Below are positions 12,485 through 24,577 of a DNA stretch of 64,000 nucleotides, piece by piece. The position numbers and the translations under genes are program-made. Every line of letters begins with the position of its first letter. Within the stretch, counting starts at the first letter, position 1. Origin of the DNA: Luzula sylvatica (lineage: Eukaryota > Streptophyta > Magnoliopsida > Poales > Juncaceae); the NCBI GenBank assembly GCA_946800325.1, contig OX326961.1:11034215-11098214 (forward strand), in the 5' to 3' direction. Under the pieces are notes generated by a model. The model was not told where the DNA came from, made no database searches, and saw only the letters and a program-made list of their open reading frames with translations.

Positions 12485-12715
12485 ATGGGCAATATTCAGA
12501 CCAGTATTGTGCTCTTCATGCTTTTCTGTGGTGTCTTTTCTTAAGCAAATGCAGGACTTTCTACTACTACTTATGTTAGATTGGACCGTCTTGATGAACC
12601 ATGCAAACCTGGAGACCCAAAATGCAAGCCAGCTAAGAGCGGAACACCATATCAAAGGGGGTGCTTGAAAGAGAATCATTGCCGCGATGAATTCTCCAGC
12701 CGCAAATTGAAGTGA
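12485..12715 (+). pseudogene. RALF-like copy 4, nonsense in signal peptide
   Basis: Aligned with copies 2 and 3, codon 20 is TAA (12542-12544) where they have CAA (Gln). This C-to-T change cuts the product to 19 residues inside the signal peptide. The rest of the coding sequence is undamaged and matches copy 3 (T54 and E63), including the TGA at 12713-12715. The lesion is therefore recent and single. Confidence 0.85.
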
Positions 12716-13348
12716 CTCGGATATGCACGATTTGGTTTACTTTGCAAGTCAACATTGCATTGTATTATTCATGAATTTATGCGGTTGATCTGATTGTGTT
12801 TTGAACTTTTGTGCATGCTGGTACGAAGCAGTACACCATATGACTCATGTAAGAGAGATCACATATGTTTGTGTTAATACATATCCGAGACTCGTTAAGT
12901 TTTTGATAATTCTTGCTTCTCCTGAACTAAACGGTCGACCTATGTTTATTTTGTTTTGTTTGGGCAATTATTTCATCTCACTTATTTATCAAATGCCTTG
13001 CGGGTTTATGATATGTAGTCCATATAAAGCACACTAATAGATGCGTATAAATAATAGAGATAAATGCCACAGTACAATTAAAAAAGAGATCTGATTAGTC
13101 CCTAAACATGTTCCGTGAAAATACAAAAGAAAATAAGAAACAAATAGTTCGAGAGATTAACAAACATAAATCTGAATTCGAAAACCGGTCTTTTGACTTT
13201 TCCTTTGTCGCGGAACTCGACTCGATCTTTCACCACTTGTAGAGGGTCAATTGAGAATTCGATAATATTGAAACGAGCAAAGTTACATATATTAGTAGTA
13301 AAATAGATCACGGAATATTTCGCGAGAAGATGGCTTTCACGGCCATAC

Positions 13349-15433
13349 TGAAGGAAATACAGTTATAGATCAACTAGTAGATTGCACACATGAGGATAGA
13401 CGAACGTATGCGTTCGTCGATACGATTGGATACATAATAAGATTATGCAAATCTGACAGAAATAACATAGTCAGTCGTGACGGACTGGGTGTCAGTCATG
13501 ACGGAACTATAGTTAGTCTGTCAGATTACACAAAATATACACAGTCAGTCATGACGGACTGATTGGTCAGTCATGACGGACCAAAGAGAATTTTGTGTAC
13601 CAATCTGTGAGTATGAGTCATGACGGACTGTATAGTCAGTCATGACGGACTGTAGTCGGTCACGACGGACTGTATAGTCTGTGAGATGCGTCATGACGGG
13701 CTGTATAGTCAGTCATGACGAACTAGAAGAGTAACTGCTGTTTCCAGTAACCGTGACTAGTCAGTCATGACGGACTGTGATCCAAATTCCAGATTAGCAG
13801 TTTTCTTTGTACTCATTAATTCCTCATTAATTATGGGGTTAATATATGATGTTAACCTGTTCATTCTCTATCATCCCAATGAATTCTAGATCTGGATTGT
13901 GAAACAAGTAAAATAGAGAGAAGAACATCATTAGAGATGATGTTCAAGCAAGATTACGGCGATTTTAGGGGAATCGCACGTAACTGAAAGACGCTAGCTC
14001 GAGGTGGATACGGATAGAGGAATTTCATCTGAAATCCTCTATTGTGATCAAGCTAGAGCAAGATGGATGACGAACCGGATGCGATCCGGTTGTATACGAC
14101 AAATCGGAGCTCAATCGAAGGTGTCGAATTGTGCGGGAATGGGACGCGCGTGTTACCGAAGATTGAAGCAGCGAAAAGACAGCAACTACGCGTTCAACCC
14201 GTCACCGTGATCAATTTCACGTGGTATGAATCTATGTCTATAATCATTATATTCATAGGTAGTTACACGTAGATTTAAGATTCGTACTCTCGGATCGACG
14301 ACGTGGTCCTCGGGATCGGGTCAGACCGTGTAGGAAATACAGTTTCGGATCAACAGTAAAAGTGTACATAAGGATAAACGAATGTAAGCGTACATTTGTG
14401 GTCATAACTTTTAGTAGGAAAATCCAATTTGACTGGTTCAAATTGGTTTAGATAGATAATAAGATTATCTATAACCTTCATGTAGAAATATTTTTCATTT
14501 GAACGAAGTATCAATGTCGTTTTAATTGAATACCGAAAGGGTGCGACAGTTTGACATACAGTTAGTAAAACGTCCGTACCTTTCGCATCCAAACTCCAAT
14601 TGGGCCAGGCCAAATTGGGTTGGAACGATAATAAGATTATCTTGAACTTTCGTGAAGGTTTAAAGTCGGTTGGAACGATTTAATAGTTTCGTTTCAACAG
14701 AATACTGAAAAGGTGTCTGCAGTTTTCTGTCTGAAAAAGATGTATATGAGATATACATACATTTTGGCCCATCCTTATCCTATATGATATAAATAGGATA
14801 TTTTTCTCTCTCTCTCTGGTCAATTCATTCAGTCCAATCTATGGTATTATTCAGAATAATCCAGAAATATAAAGAGACATCTTTCAAGAGAGTGAAAGAG
14901 TGTGAAGAGAGAAAGACCGAGAAAAAAGGAGTTTTTCTCGGTATAGAGAATCGATCTAATCAAGCAAGTTCGCCGGTGCTTCGTCCAGGAAGTTGCACCC
15001 GCGACCGACGAACTCCGACTCACGGTGGATACAAGTAGAGGAGCGACACTTGTGGCTCTCCGATTGTGATCAAACCGAAGGAGCAAAACTGTTGGCTGTG
15101 GAAGAGTGTGGACGTGGGACGCACGAAAGACAACCGGAGGCGTGTCAAGACGGTGGGAGACATGTGGTATGGGACGCACGGGCTAGTCACCAACGTGACA
15201 CCGGAGAAGGAAAGGATGCGAGCGATCAACCCGTCATGCGTGATCAATTTCACGCTGGTAATCGTATATCCTTCTATTGCATCGTACCCTCGAAGTCATG
15301 GCGTGATCTAGGATTTTGGGAACCGGACCGGGCCTTCATATCCGCTGTGCGGGCCCGGGGATGGGTGAATTCCCAACATACCGGGCCCTTCAATCCGCTG
15401 TGCGGGGCTCGGTAGTGACGCCGATACCCAACA
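13349..15433 (+). mobile_element. composite LTR element in RALF unit 4
   Basis: A 2085 bp insert with TG...CA ends (TGAAGGAAATACAG to GATACCCAACA), flanked by a perfect 5 bp target duplication CATAC (13344-13348 and 15434-15438). It has no coding region. Compared with the LTR at 46694-47666, bases 13349-14328 are one LTR lacking about its last 50 bp. It is joined directly to a second, diverged LTR-like copy (14329-15433) that starts TGTAGGAAATACAG and lacks the palindrome array. A TATA-like GATATAAATAG is at 14787-14797. It looks like the fusion of two different LTRs after loss of the internal region. Confidence 0.82.
13485..13780 (+). repeat. array of GTCCGTCATGACGGAC-like palindromes in LTR U3
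   Basis: About ten spaced copies of a 14-16 bp palindrome with core CGTCATGACG, separated by unrelated short spacers, sit in the upstream half of the first LTR. Each half carries TGACG, the core recognised by TGA-type bZIP factors. That regulatory role is inference. Confidence 0.8.
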
Positions 15434-15435
15434 CA

Positions 15436-16622
15436 TACATCATAAATATTCGTTTTCGGGTAGTTCATGTTTAAGGCCTTCCTGACATTCCTTCATACGC
15501 AATTAATGATGTTATTCAGCATGTTTGTAGAAATACAACTAAAGCGGATCGTTTGAAATTACATATGAAATTTGACAGATGCCTATGAGCTATGTAGATA
15601 CTTTCGTGGGCGGATTTGCTTAACAAGTGATGTGTGGACATTGTTTACCACAAACTGTTATATTTGCCTTACTGCTCACTATATTGATAACAATTGAGTT
15701 TTGATTAGTAGAATTTTGTTCTAATTACGTTACGTTCCATCACAGCATAATTCAAATATTATTGAGTAGCCAACTTCGCATCGAAAATTTATCATTCAAG
15801 GTGTTTTTCTTCATATTACGTGTTTTGCGCATATTTCGACTCATATTTTTTATGATGGGTTTAGTTTGATAAATCCATTCATTCACAAGATAAGAGAAAG
15901 TGTGAAGAATGTTAGGTGTTCAGAGCAAAGAAAAAAGAAACTTATCAAATGTTTGAAAAAATATTGTGTTGATTATTCAAGTAGGTTGTGCGTTGATTTG
16001 CCTACTACTGTGGAATTCTTGGTTCTTAAAATTGGATAAGGGTCTTATCTTATAAGAGTGAATTTGGTAATTTATATAGAAATGACTGAAATTATGTTCA
16101 TGATCTAACAAATTTGGAGTCTCCTTTAGTTGAGAGGATTCATAATATTCCATAATCATTTAACGAGATTACAATAAATTTTTCGAGACGGAATATATAC
16201 CCCGCTTCTAATTTGTATTTCGTAAATGTTTGGAATACTCATCTACACTGGTTGAAATTGTTCGAAACTCTCTGATGAGGATTTGAAGGCAGAATGAATT
16301 AAAAGGAAATTTGATAAATATTAGAATGACTATAGCCCATTTGTTCACTTAGTATAATATTGTATCCTCCCATTAAATTAGAATTTGTGAAGTATACTTA
16401 CAAAAAATTAGATGGCAACATAAAGTGGATGGAAACCAACAAAATGATATACAATCCATTCAAAAAGTACGATAAAGGTGATTCTTCGAATTTGTGGGAG
16501 ACAATAATAATAATTTCCGAATGATTCGTCGACAATCTCCTGCTGATATTAGTTTTACTTGTATTTGTTTTTCTATTTGTCGGTTTATACCTAATATGTT
16601 ACGATTAAATGGTATTTCAAAG
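15436..16622 (+). pseudogene. hAT transposase relic, unit 4 (truncated)
   Basis: The spacer of unit 4 resumes after the LTR insertion and carries the hAT relic up to about 16622, where identity to the other units stops at ATGGTATTTCAAA. The C-terminal dimerisation segment is absent from this copy. Confidence 0.75.
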
Positions 16623-16683
16623 TTCAAACCATTTGGGTCGGATCTCCACGGGGACGGGGATTGCCCACCCCATTGACATCTCT
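16623..16683. mobile_element. GC-rich hAT-like terminal fragment
   Basis: A short GC-rich stretch ending CCCATTGACATCTCTA. Its reverse complement, TAGAGATGTCAATGGG, resembles the start of the element fragment at 31864 (TAGGGATGTCAATGGG). It marks the point where the RALF unit 4 is cut off, so it is probably one end of an element that came in, with the rest lost. Confidence 0.4.
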
Positions 16684-17578
16684 ACTCTCTCTCTCTTCTC
16701 TCTTATTTTGTGTTTTCGACTGATAAGTCTGTGAGGACTCATACTGAAACTATGCAAGATTGAGGGACAAGATTAAGTTAATCTTTTTTTTTAATCTTTG
16801 GTAAATGGGCGAAGGATTAAAAAACAATGAAAAAGTATGAGGCTATTAAGATTTTTTTAATTTCTCTGCATGTTTTGAGCTCTGGTTTTGCTTTCTATCA
16901 AATATTTGTGTTCGTGTTGGAAAGAAGTGTGTTATAATTTATTAATTTGGATTCATAGTGTGTTGGATTTGATTTTGCCGGTTTTGCTTTCTATCAAATA
17001 TTCGTGTTAGTGTTGGAAAGAAGTGTGTTATAATTTGGATTCATAGTGTGTTTGATTTTGGTTCGGTCCTTTGAATCTATTGGCATTGTTGAATTTCTTG
17101 GCTTGGAAAAAAATGTATACATATAATCTTACAAAAATATATGCATACAGCTCCGGATGATATTATATTGATGTAGAAAAAAATTGAAACAAAGAAAAGA
17201 ATTGTGACAATACATTGCATGCCAAAAAACACACAAATGATCATTTCATTAACTTAAAAAATTAAACAAATTTCGATTCATTGGATATTATTATGAGCAA
17301 GCTGAATTCAAAATTGTTTCTGTAATTAAAAATATCCACGAGAAAACAAAATTATTCCATACGTTCTAAATGGTATTTAAAAAACATACAAATTTGGATA
17401 CTAAAAGAAAGTACGCCGATATACCTTACAAAATAGTTGTGTGACGAAATATGAAATGCCAACACAAATAAAATTAAAAAAAACAAAGATGAATACAAAT
17501 ACAAATACAAGTGCATTAACACGAATGCGAATACGAGTACTAAATAGAATACGAAATACAAATATTTATAAAAAAAAT

Positions 17579-17624
<46 letters not shown>

Positions 17625-17718
17625 GAAATACGAAATATGAAATCTCACGACTTACGTGTACGAAAGCATACTACGAAATAAATAAAACCGCAACACAACA
17701 AAAAGTAAAAAAAAAAAA
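16684..17718. other. non-coding stretch with a local duplication and a (TA)n tract
   Basis: No gene is seen. A segment of about 90 bp is repeated in tandem at 16884-17063 (TTTTGCTTTCTATCAAATAT in both). A (TA)n microsatellite occupies 17584-17624. Short frames that read Tyr-Ile repeats are just this microsatellite. Confidence 0.6.
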
Positions 17719-17749
17719 ACCCCGCGCAATCGCACGAGTACAACGCTAG
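17719..17749 (+). mobile_element. Helitron-like 3' end
   Basis: CCCCGCGCAATCGCACGAG can fold as a short GC-rich hairpin and is followed after a few bases by CTAG, then T. This is the usual form of a plant Helitron 3' end (hairpin then CTRR, host T). The 5' end was not located. Confidence 0.5.
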
Positions 17750-17757
17750 TGTTTTCT

Positions 17758-18321
17758 TTTTTTCTTTTTTTGAAGGAATAGCAAGTTTATCTTGCCATTC
17801 TTAGATTTTCATTAAAAAGGGTGGTAATTTACAGCGCGAAATGTACAAGGGAGAAAAGAAAATAACACTAAAAATAAAATTAAATCATAAGAGGAGACTC
17901 TCGTCAACCAATTAACTAAACCTAATCCACAATCTTGTCTCGAGGATGATATGATCCGTCAGGAGGTTTGGCGTTTGCTGCGTCGTCATGAAGATCCTGC
18001 GATTTCTTTCTTTCCAAATATTCCACACGGATGATAGGAACATGGAAGTCCAGAGACGTTGCTCGCTGACCACCCGTTGATCCCTAATGGTTAGCCAAAA
18101 CTCTAGAAGGCTTTGAGTAGGACTAATTTGGATCTGTATAACAGAACCTAAGTTAGACCATATGCTCTGAGAGAAGGGGCACTCGAGGAGAAGGTGAGTT
18201 GCGGATTCCAGGGAATTATTGCAAAAAGTGCAATTGCTGTTGCCAACCCAGCCCCGTTTAAGGAGGTTTTCTCGTGTCAGGATTCTATCTAGAAAAGCCA
18301 GCCAGCAGGGAATTATTGCAA
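17758..18321 (-). mobile_element. 5'-truncated LINE with 16 bp target duplication
   Basis: The flanks AACGCTAGTGTTTTCT (17742-17757 and 18322-18337) are identical, and a T-rich run at the left edge is the poly(A) tail on the minus strand. The minus strand encodes the end of an L1-type ORF2. It has a zf-RVT domain, with CTFCNNSLESATHLLLECPF at about 18170-18235, then WNIWKERNRRIF at about 17995-18030. Only the last 564 bp were inserted, as is typical for target-primed reverse transcription. Confidence 0.85.
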
Positions 18322-18337
18322 AACGCTAGTGTTTTCT

Positions 18338-18690
18338 GAAACTAGGAGTTTTATGTAACTGTAAAAACTGCGTTTAGTATCTGTATACAAATATTTATTT
18401 TAAAGATTTTAAGAAGATTTGTATTGTTAAGTGAATTCGCATTGATTGAATACAAAAGAAAAAGGAAAATGTTGTACAAAAGAAAAAGGAAAATGTTGTA
18501 CCTCAAAGAAAAAATATATTGTACTTTTTTTTTTTGACTTAAACCCGTAGGCATTTGTATTTAAATAAATAAAGCGTACGGACCAACTCAATATTACAGA
18601 CCCTTTTTTTTTTAAAAAAACACTAAATAATCAAAACATTAAAAAACAAAACTAACATTACTATAAAACTATGAAATAAAAGGAGAAGTT
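18338..18690. other. AT-rich non-coding stretch
   Basis: No gene is seen. A 24 bp direct repeat (CAAAAGAAAAAGGAAAATGT twice) lies at about 18451-18500. Poly(T)/poly(A) runs near 18530 and 18605 may include the tail of the LINE that follows. Confidence 0.5.
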
Positions 18691-19423
18691 ACAACTTCTT
18701 ATGATGGCCTTCGTGAGATTCTCCATTTCCACTACATTAAAGTAGGGAAAGCTGAATCTGCATAATCATTCTGAAGCATTCTAGCCATGTTGGCCAATTA
18801 ATCTGCTTCCATGTTCAATTCTCTTGGTATCCATTTGAAAGTTGGGTCTTTGACCTGGTGCTTCCATGTGATGCAGTATTTTAATTTTTAATCATCTCTG
18901 AGTTATCAGAAAAGAAGGTGCAGTCTCTGCCTCTGAAAACGGTCCCCATTAGCTTAATAGCTTCCGCCATTACCGTAAATTCCCCCTCCAAAATCTCTAT
19001 TCTTTCTTTATATCCCTTTGCTTGGACATGTACAATTTTTGCTTTACTATCTTTTATTACGAAAGCCCAACCCACTTGTTCCCAAGGATCAGCCGAGAAA
19101 TCCACGAAACATGCTAGATCTTTAATTGGATATGCGGTTTGTATACCGAGAGAAATGTTTGGATCCGAAGAATTAGATATGCATATCCCTTTTCCACATC
19201 CTCCTTCGCCTTCGTAATAACTTTTTGGATAAGAACCGGTTTATTGTTGAAAACCAATTCCTTATGTGCCGGGCACCATTGCCATAAGCATGCCACAATC
19301 ATGAGTATTGTGGATTTATTCATATTCTTAAACCAGTTATATATTAAGGTACATGTTAGGGTGTTGTTATCTCTAACTGGTATTAATATATGGAATATTC
19401 TATTCTTTTTCACCTACTGCTCT

Positions 19424-19642
19424 CACATTTTCATGATGTCATCATCATTTTCGATTAATTCATCATTAGCAAAGTAGATTAACAATTAATTTATAATTAG
19501 TAAAAATTTAATACGTAATTAAGATCCTTACCAATTAAAGATTAATTAGAAATATTCAAAAATTAATAAATATGAATTAATTGTTAATTGAAAAAGATAA
19601 TTAGTGGATTAATCTTTAAAGTGATGTCATCATGAAAACGTG
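19424..19642. mobile_element. MITE inside the LINE (219 bp)
   Basis: The ends are inverted copies of about 21 bp: CACATTTTCATGATGTCATC and the complement of the right end, CACGTTTTCATGATGACATC. The inside is AT-rich and non-coding. It separates the RNase H and zf-RVT parts of the LINE. No clear target duplication was seen, so the superfamily is not assigned. Confidence 0.65.
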
Positions 19643-20007
19643 GGGGAAATAAACAAACATGCTAGAATGCCTCTTAATATATTTAGGTTTCCCATAATTG
19701 TTGTACCGCGGGACAGAAAAATAAAGAGATGCAGTACATTTTCACTATCCACGTGGCATATAGGGCATAGAATGATAGAGGGTCTATGGTCGGTATTCTG
19801 AGATGTATTTTTTCTCTTGTAGGTATTGCATCTTTCAAGATCCTCCATGTAAACAATTGTGTTCTGGGCTGTATCCTTTTGATATTGCTTATGGTGGGTC
19901 ATGATTATGTGGGTCATGGTAATGTCGGAATCGGTTCTCGGCCCCATAGGAACTGGTACATCGTTTTGGTGTTGATTGTAGACCAAAGCTCATTTTTGCT
20001 CTCTTAA

Positions 20008-22341
20008 GTGTTCCAAAAAATGTAACTTGTCTTCCAAACTTTAATTTTGTTCATTTTGTCCCCTGAACTCTCATTTTTGCTCACTTTTGTCCCCCTCCAT
20101 CAGTTAAGTGTCCAGTCAGCAGTTAAGTGATGACGTGACTGTGATGACTTGGCAATTTTTTGATGATTTTGTTGATGACGTGACAAAATTTATATTATAA
20201 AATTACATATCCAATAACTAGCAAATAAATCCAATAACCCATTATTTGAACCCTCTCTCTCACTCACCATTTGATATTCCTCCCTATCAACAGGAATTAT
20301 TGATCCTCTTTTGTAATTAAATTATAACAAAAAGTGGAGAAATTAAGAAATAAAATTTATACTTATCCATAAATACAATAATAGCTGCAGTGGGTTTGAA
20401 CTTTAAAAGCAATTCGCATATTAATTATCTTTCCATTTGATATTCCTCCCTATCAACACGAATTATATTATATAATAATATAATAAAATAATAATATTAA
20501 AATGAAACTGGTGCATAGGAAGAGAGTCATGATCTACAGTCCCTCGAGGCATGACCACCTTATGCAGTTGCAACACATAAGCCAAAAGCTGGTCAAATTA
20601 TTTTTTCAGCAAATTTACAAAAAGGCCCTTGTATTATCTCAAAATTGCAAAAAGGTCCCTCACCTTAGTGCCGTGATGTTTGAGGATTTTCTTTGCAACG
20701 GCTCCAGCAGCGACTCCGTCGATTGTTTCTATCGCTGATGATCTCCATCCCCTCTAATCAAATAGATGAATTAATTAATTAATTGAATTATGTGTTTATG
20801 ATGATGATATCAAAGATAGTATTGACTGGTACGCTGGTACATTTACGGCTCGAATACCGTATTTGAAATCAAAGATTAGATTGCATTTGCGTGGGAAGGC
20901 CGGTACGTTTTTGAAATTTCAGTATTTAACAAGACATATAAACAAATAGCACAAAATTTAGGGTTATTTAAGCAAAAATTTACAAGAGAACCTTTCTAGA
21001 TTGAAGTCCAAGAGAACCTTTTCGAGATTCTTCGATACTTGATTGAATTGTTGGATCTGGTCAGGGCTTGCTAGCTTTTTCGAATATATAATATCCTTTT
21101 ACCATTACTCATACAAGTCCATAATTAAATTTTAATTAATTTGGTAAAAACAAAAAATATGTAAAATCAATACCTTAACGGCCATTCTGAACAATAATTC
21201 CGTCGAAGGGGAGTCAAAAGTCCGTCCTTTAAATGCATTTGCAAATATGTCGAAGCCACATCATCAGATCTTCAAAAAATAATATTAAATTAAATATAAT
21301 TTGAAAAATCTCCCATTATTTATTTTTTGGAGCTTACTGAAAAGCCTCCTCCAATCACGGCAATCTTTTTAGTTTGTCTCGGTTTCAACCCCAAATCTGT
21401 TACTTTCAGTACCTGTTTATTCAATGCTAAATCGCATAAAACCCTCCATGCTAAATCGCATAAAATCCTGAAATCGCTGAAAATCCCTGAAAATAGCCCT
21501 GAAATTGGACAAAAAAAAACCGTAATTTGCTGAAATTGGACAAAAAAAATGCTAATTTGCTGAAAATGGCTGAAATTAATCCTAATTTGCTGTTTTTTTT
21601 GCTGAAATTGACCCTAATTTGCTGTTTTTTTGCTGAAATTAACTCTAATTTGCTGAAAAAACCCTAATTTGCTGAAATTAACCCTAATTTGTTTTTTTTT
21701 GGCTAAAATTAACCCTAAAATTCCACTCAAGGGAGAAATTGGGGGCTAAAATTAACCCTAAAATTCCACTCAAAACCCTAATTTCAGAAAGTTGGGGACA
21801 AATCAACTAAATCGAGAGAAAATTTCAGCGAGAATTCCACTCGAGAGAGAGAAAGAGAAAGCCAGCGAGAAAGAGAAAGAGAAAGAGAAAGAGAGGAGCT
21901 AACCGGCGACGGAGAGAAGCTTGGCGACGGGATCTGGACGGCGGACCGGTGATGGCGACAGAGAGAAGGTGGGTGATTCACCTTTAATGGAAATGGCGAG
22001 TCTCCTTCAATGGTAATGGCGAGGGAGAGAGAGAGCACGAGCAGTGAGTGAGTGAGTGAGTGAGTGAGAGAGGGGTTCAAATAATGGTTTATTGGGTTTG
22101 ATTAAATAATGGGTTATTGGGTTTAATTGTTTGTTATTGGATATATAATATTATAATTTAAATTTGGCCACGCCAGCAGTACAATCATCAAAAAAATGCC
22201 ACATCATACTGTCACGTCATCACTTAACTGCTGACTGGACAGTTAACTGATGAAAGGGACAAAATTGAGCAAAATCCAGAGTTTAGAGAGCAAAATGAAC
22301 AAAATTAAAGTTTGAAGAGCAAATTTCACTTTTTGGTACAT
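20008..22341. mobile_element. long-TIR (Mutator-like) element inside the LINE
   Basis: The outer 260-300 bp at each end are inverted copies. Both carry AAACTTTAATTTTGTTCATTTTG, TCAGTTAA.TGTCCAGTCAGCAG and AACCCATTATTTGAACC in the same order when one end is reversed. Long TIRs of this size are typical of Mutator-like elements. The 1.7 kb interior has no transposase. It holds repeats of a CTGAAATTAACCCTAATTTG type (21540-21780), a GA-rich stretch (21840-21900) and (GTGA)n (22040-22070). No target duplication could be confirmed. Confidence 0.7.
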
Positions 22342-23210
22342 TTCAGGATACAAAAATAACTTTTTTTCTTGATTGTACCATCCTGACTTTTAGTCCGGAT
22401 AAACCTATCATGAATTCCTTATTTTTAGTGGGTCCAAACTTACTCTAGTAATGTGTACCATTTGTGTGCTAGAGAATAGTGGAATGATCTTGCTCCAATC
22501 CCATCCATTTGATTGGTAAGGCTCTCTCCCTATTATTCACTGGAGCTTTATCCGTACCATTCCAAAACCATGGTTGACCAATAGCGTGACAATTCAAACC
22601 ATCCCCCAATATCCAGGTACAATCATGTCTGATAATTTCTTTAAGGGCAAGAAATTTTTTCCACATTGGTGATATTTGCTGGGATCTTTTGGTACTCCAT
22701 ATAGTTGATCTAGGTAAGTATTTCATTTCTAATTGCTGCACCCAAATAGCCTTTTTTCCAGCAATGAATTCCACCAATTTTTTCATTATCAGTGTTTTGT
22801 TCAGAATACCTAAGTCCTTCAAATTTAATCCTCCGAACTCTTTAGGACATATGATTTTTTCCCACGAAAGCCAAGCCATATGTACCTTCAAATTTAATAA
22901 TCGATGTTATTTTGTGTATAATTCTTTGGGGTGCTTGTTGGATGGATAAAAAATATATTGGTATGGATTGGAATGTACTTTGTATTAGGGTTAGTCGACC
23001 GGCTTGTGAAAGTAATTTGTGCTTCCAACCGGCTAACTTATCTTGTATTTTGTTAACCAGAAAATCGTAATCTGCCATACGCATTGTCTCCATTTGAATA
23101 TTAAAGCCCAAATAAGATTCCTTATCATTTGCATCACATGCCTTAAATACTGCTTTCACTTGCTCTCTTATTACTAGTGGGGTTTGAGGGTTAAAACCAT
23201 ATTTTTGTTT

Positions 23211-23712
23211 TGAGTGTAGGGGGACAGCCGAGGTGGTGAAGGAGGTGGAGGACGAATGGATGATGGCCAGAAAAGTAAGAGAAAGGATCAAAAGTGCCGC
23301 GACGGCCGAGCAGGGGGGAGGCGGAACAGATCCATCGCCGGAAAGGTTTGGAGAAAACCCTAGAAGAGAATGAGCGAGAGGAGAAAAGAGACATGGCAGG
23401 GGAGCGGAGAGAGTGAGTAGGTGACAAGACAGGAGGCAAGCAGCTCGTGAACAACATAAAAGTAGTTCTAAACATAAAAGTAGTTCTAAACAGCTGTTAC
23501 GCTTAGTGGATCGGGTCTGGTAGCACAAGTGGACCGGGTCAGGGAACAAACCCACATTCGCATGGGATAATTGTGCTTAGATAGGGTGGAGTTGTTTATT
23601 TTTTTCTTTTGTATGTATGGATAAACAGGATGTAACTCTTTATCTTAACATATATATAAAAGTCCATTAGATGGGGGACCTCTCGAGCCCCCTCTAATTT
23701 TTTCAAAAAAAA
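23211..23712 (+). mobile_element. insert with poly(A) end inside the LINE reverse transcriptase
   Basis: The LINE reading is interrupted between ISGLQ (right of 23712) and KQKYGFNPQ (left of 23211). The insert of about 500 bp is GC-richer and ends in AAAAAAAAA on the plus strand. That suggests a SINE or a processed transcript fragment. It contains a 17 bp direct repeat (AAACATAAAAGTAGTTC) at about 23456-23492. No tRNA-like head was recognised, so its origin is open. Confidence 0.5.
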
Positions 23713-24577
23713 ACTTGAAGGCCTGAGATTTCATAGAAATTCATGAATATTTTTTGAAAACATGCTGATTCTTTATAACTAGCCTCCTCATAAATCACAA
23801 GATCATCAGCGTACATAGAATGTGAGAAACAGGGGCCATAAGAACCGAGAGTAATTCCTTGGCTATTAATGGATACTTGATATTGGATCATTTTTTATAA
23901 GAACTCCGTTGCCATTATGAAGAGAAATGGAGATTAGAGACATCCTTGTCGAATTCCTCTTTGAGGCTTAAAGAAACCCGACCCGTTATCACCTAGATTG
24001 AAAGTGAATTCAGGTGACTGAACACAAAGCATAATCCACGATATAAATTTCTCCGAAAATCCCTATAATTGTAACATTTTCTTTAAAAAACTCCATTCAA
24101 GACAATCATAGGCTTTCTTTAGATCGACTTTCATGGCAAAAACATGTTTCATGTTTTTATTACTCCTAAATGAGTGCATAACCTCCTGCTGTAAAATGAC
24201 ATTGTCAAGAATGTTGCGTCCCGCAACGAAACCCGACTGGTTTATAGATATAATTTTTTGGAGAAGGGGCTTGATCCTCGTAGATAAAATCTTTGCCACC
24301 ACTTTATATAAGAAATTACACACCGAAATTGGTCTGTATTCTGAAATCATAGAGGGGTTCTCAAGTTTTGGTATCAATGTGATTTTTGTTTGCCCAAAAA
24401 ATTTAGGTATTATTCCATTTTGGAAAAAATATGTTGTTGCTTTAACAATCATATGTCCGATATATGACCAATTGGTTTGAAAAAATCTATTATGTAGACC
24501 CTCCGGCCCGGGGCTTTGTCCGGTCTCATTCTCTTAACCGTATCTGATATTTCCGTGTAATCTGGTATATTTAATAA

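Larger units (their letters stand above)
2036..16622 (+). repeat. four tandem units of about 3.5 kb (RALF-like gene plus hAT relic)
   Basis: Equivalent points lie at 2036, 5511, 9021 and 12523, so the spacings are 3475, 3510 and 3502 bp. Units are near-identical along their whole length, including promoter, coding region and spacer. Unit 1 lacks a stretch of about 35 bp that units 2 and 3 carry at about 8119-8155 and 11620-11660. Unit 4 is interrupted by an LTR insertion (13349-15433) and ends early at about 16622, where unrelated GC-rich sequence takes over. High identity in non-coding spacer points to recent unequal crossing-over. Confidence 0.93.

Noticed and set aside
13485..13780. CRISPR-like array of palindromic repeats and spacers
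   Set aside because: Plant LTR context, repeat lengths and spacers irregular, no cas genes; it is a U3 palindrome cluster.
14841..15415. Overlapping frames in the second LTR of the composite element
   Set aside because: No motif; similar stretches in the related LTR at 46694-47666 are not conserved in frame.
17352..17749. Open frames with Tyr-Ile repeats on both strands
   Set aside because: They are translations of the (TA)n tract; the same happens at 43454-43750.
22842..23555. A 237 aa minus-strand frame that could be read as one gene
   Set aside because: Only its C-terminal half is LINE reverse transcriptase; the N-terminal part is the poly(A)-ended insert read through by chance.
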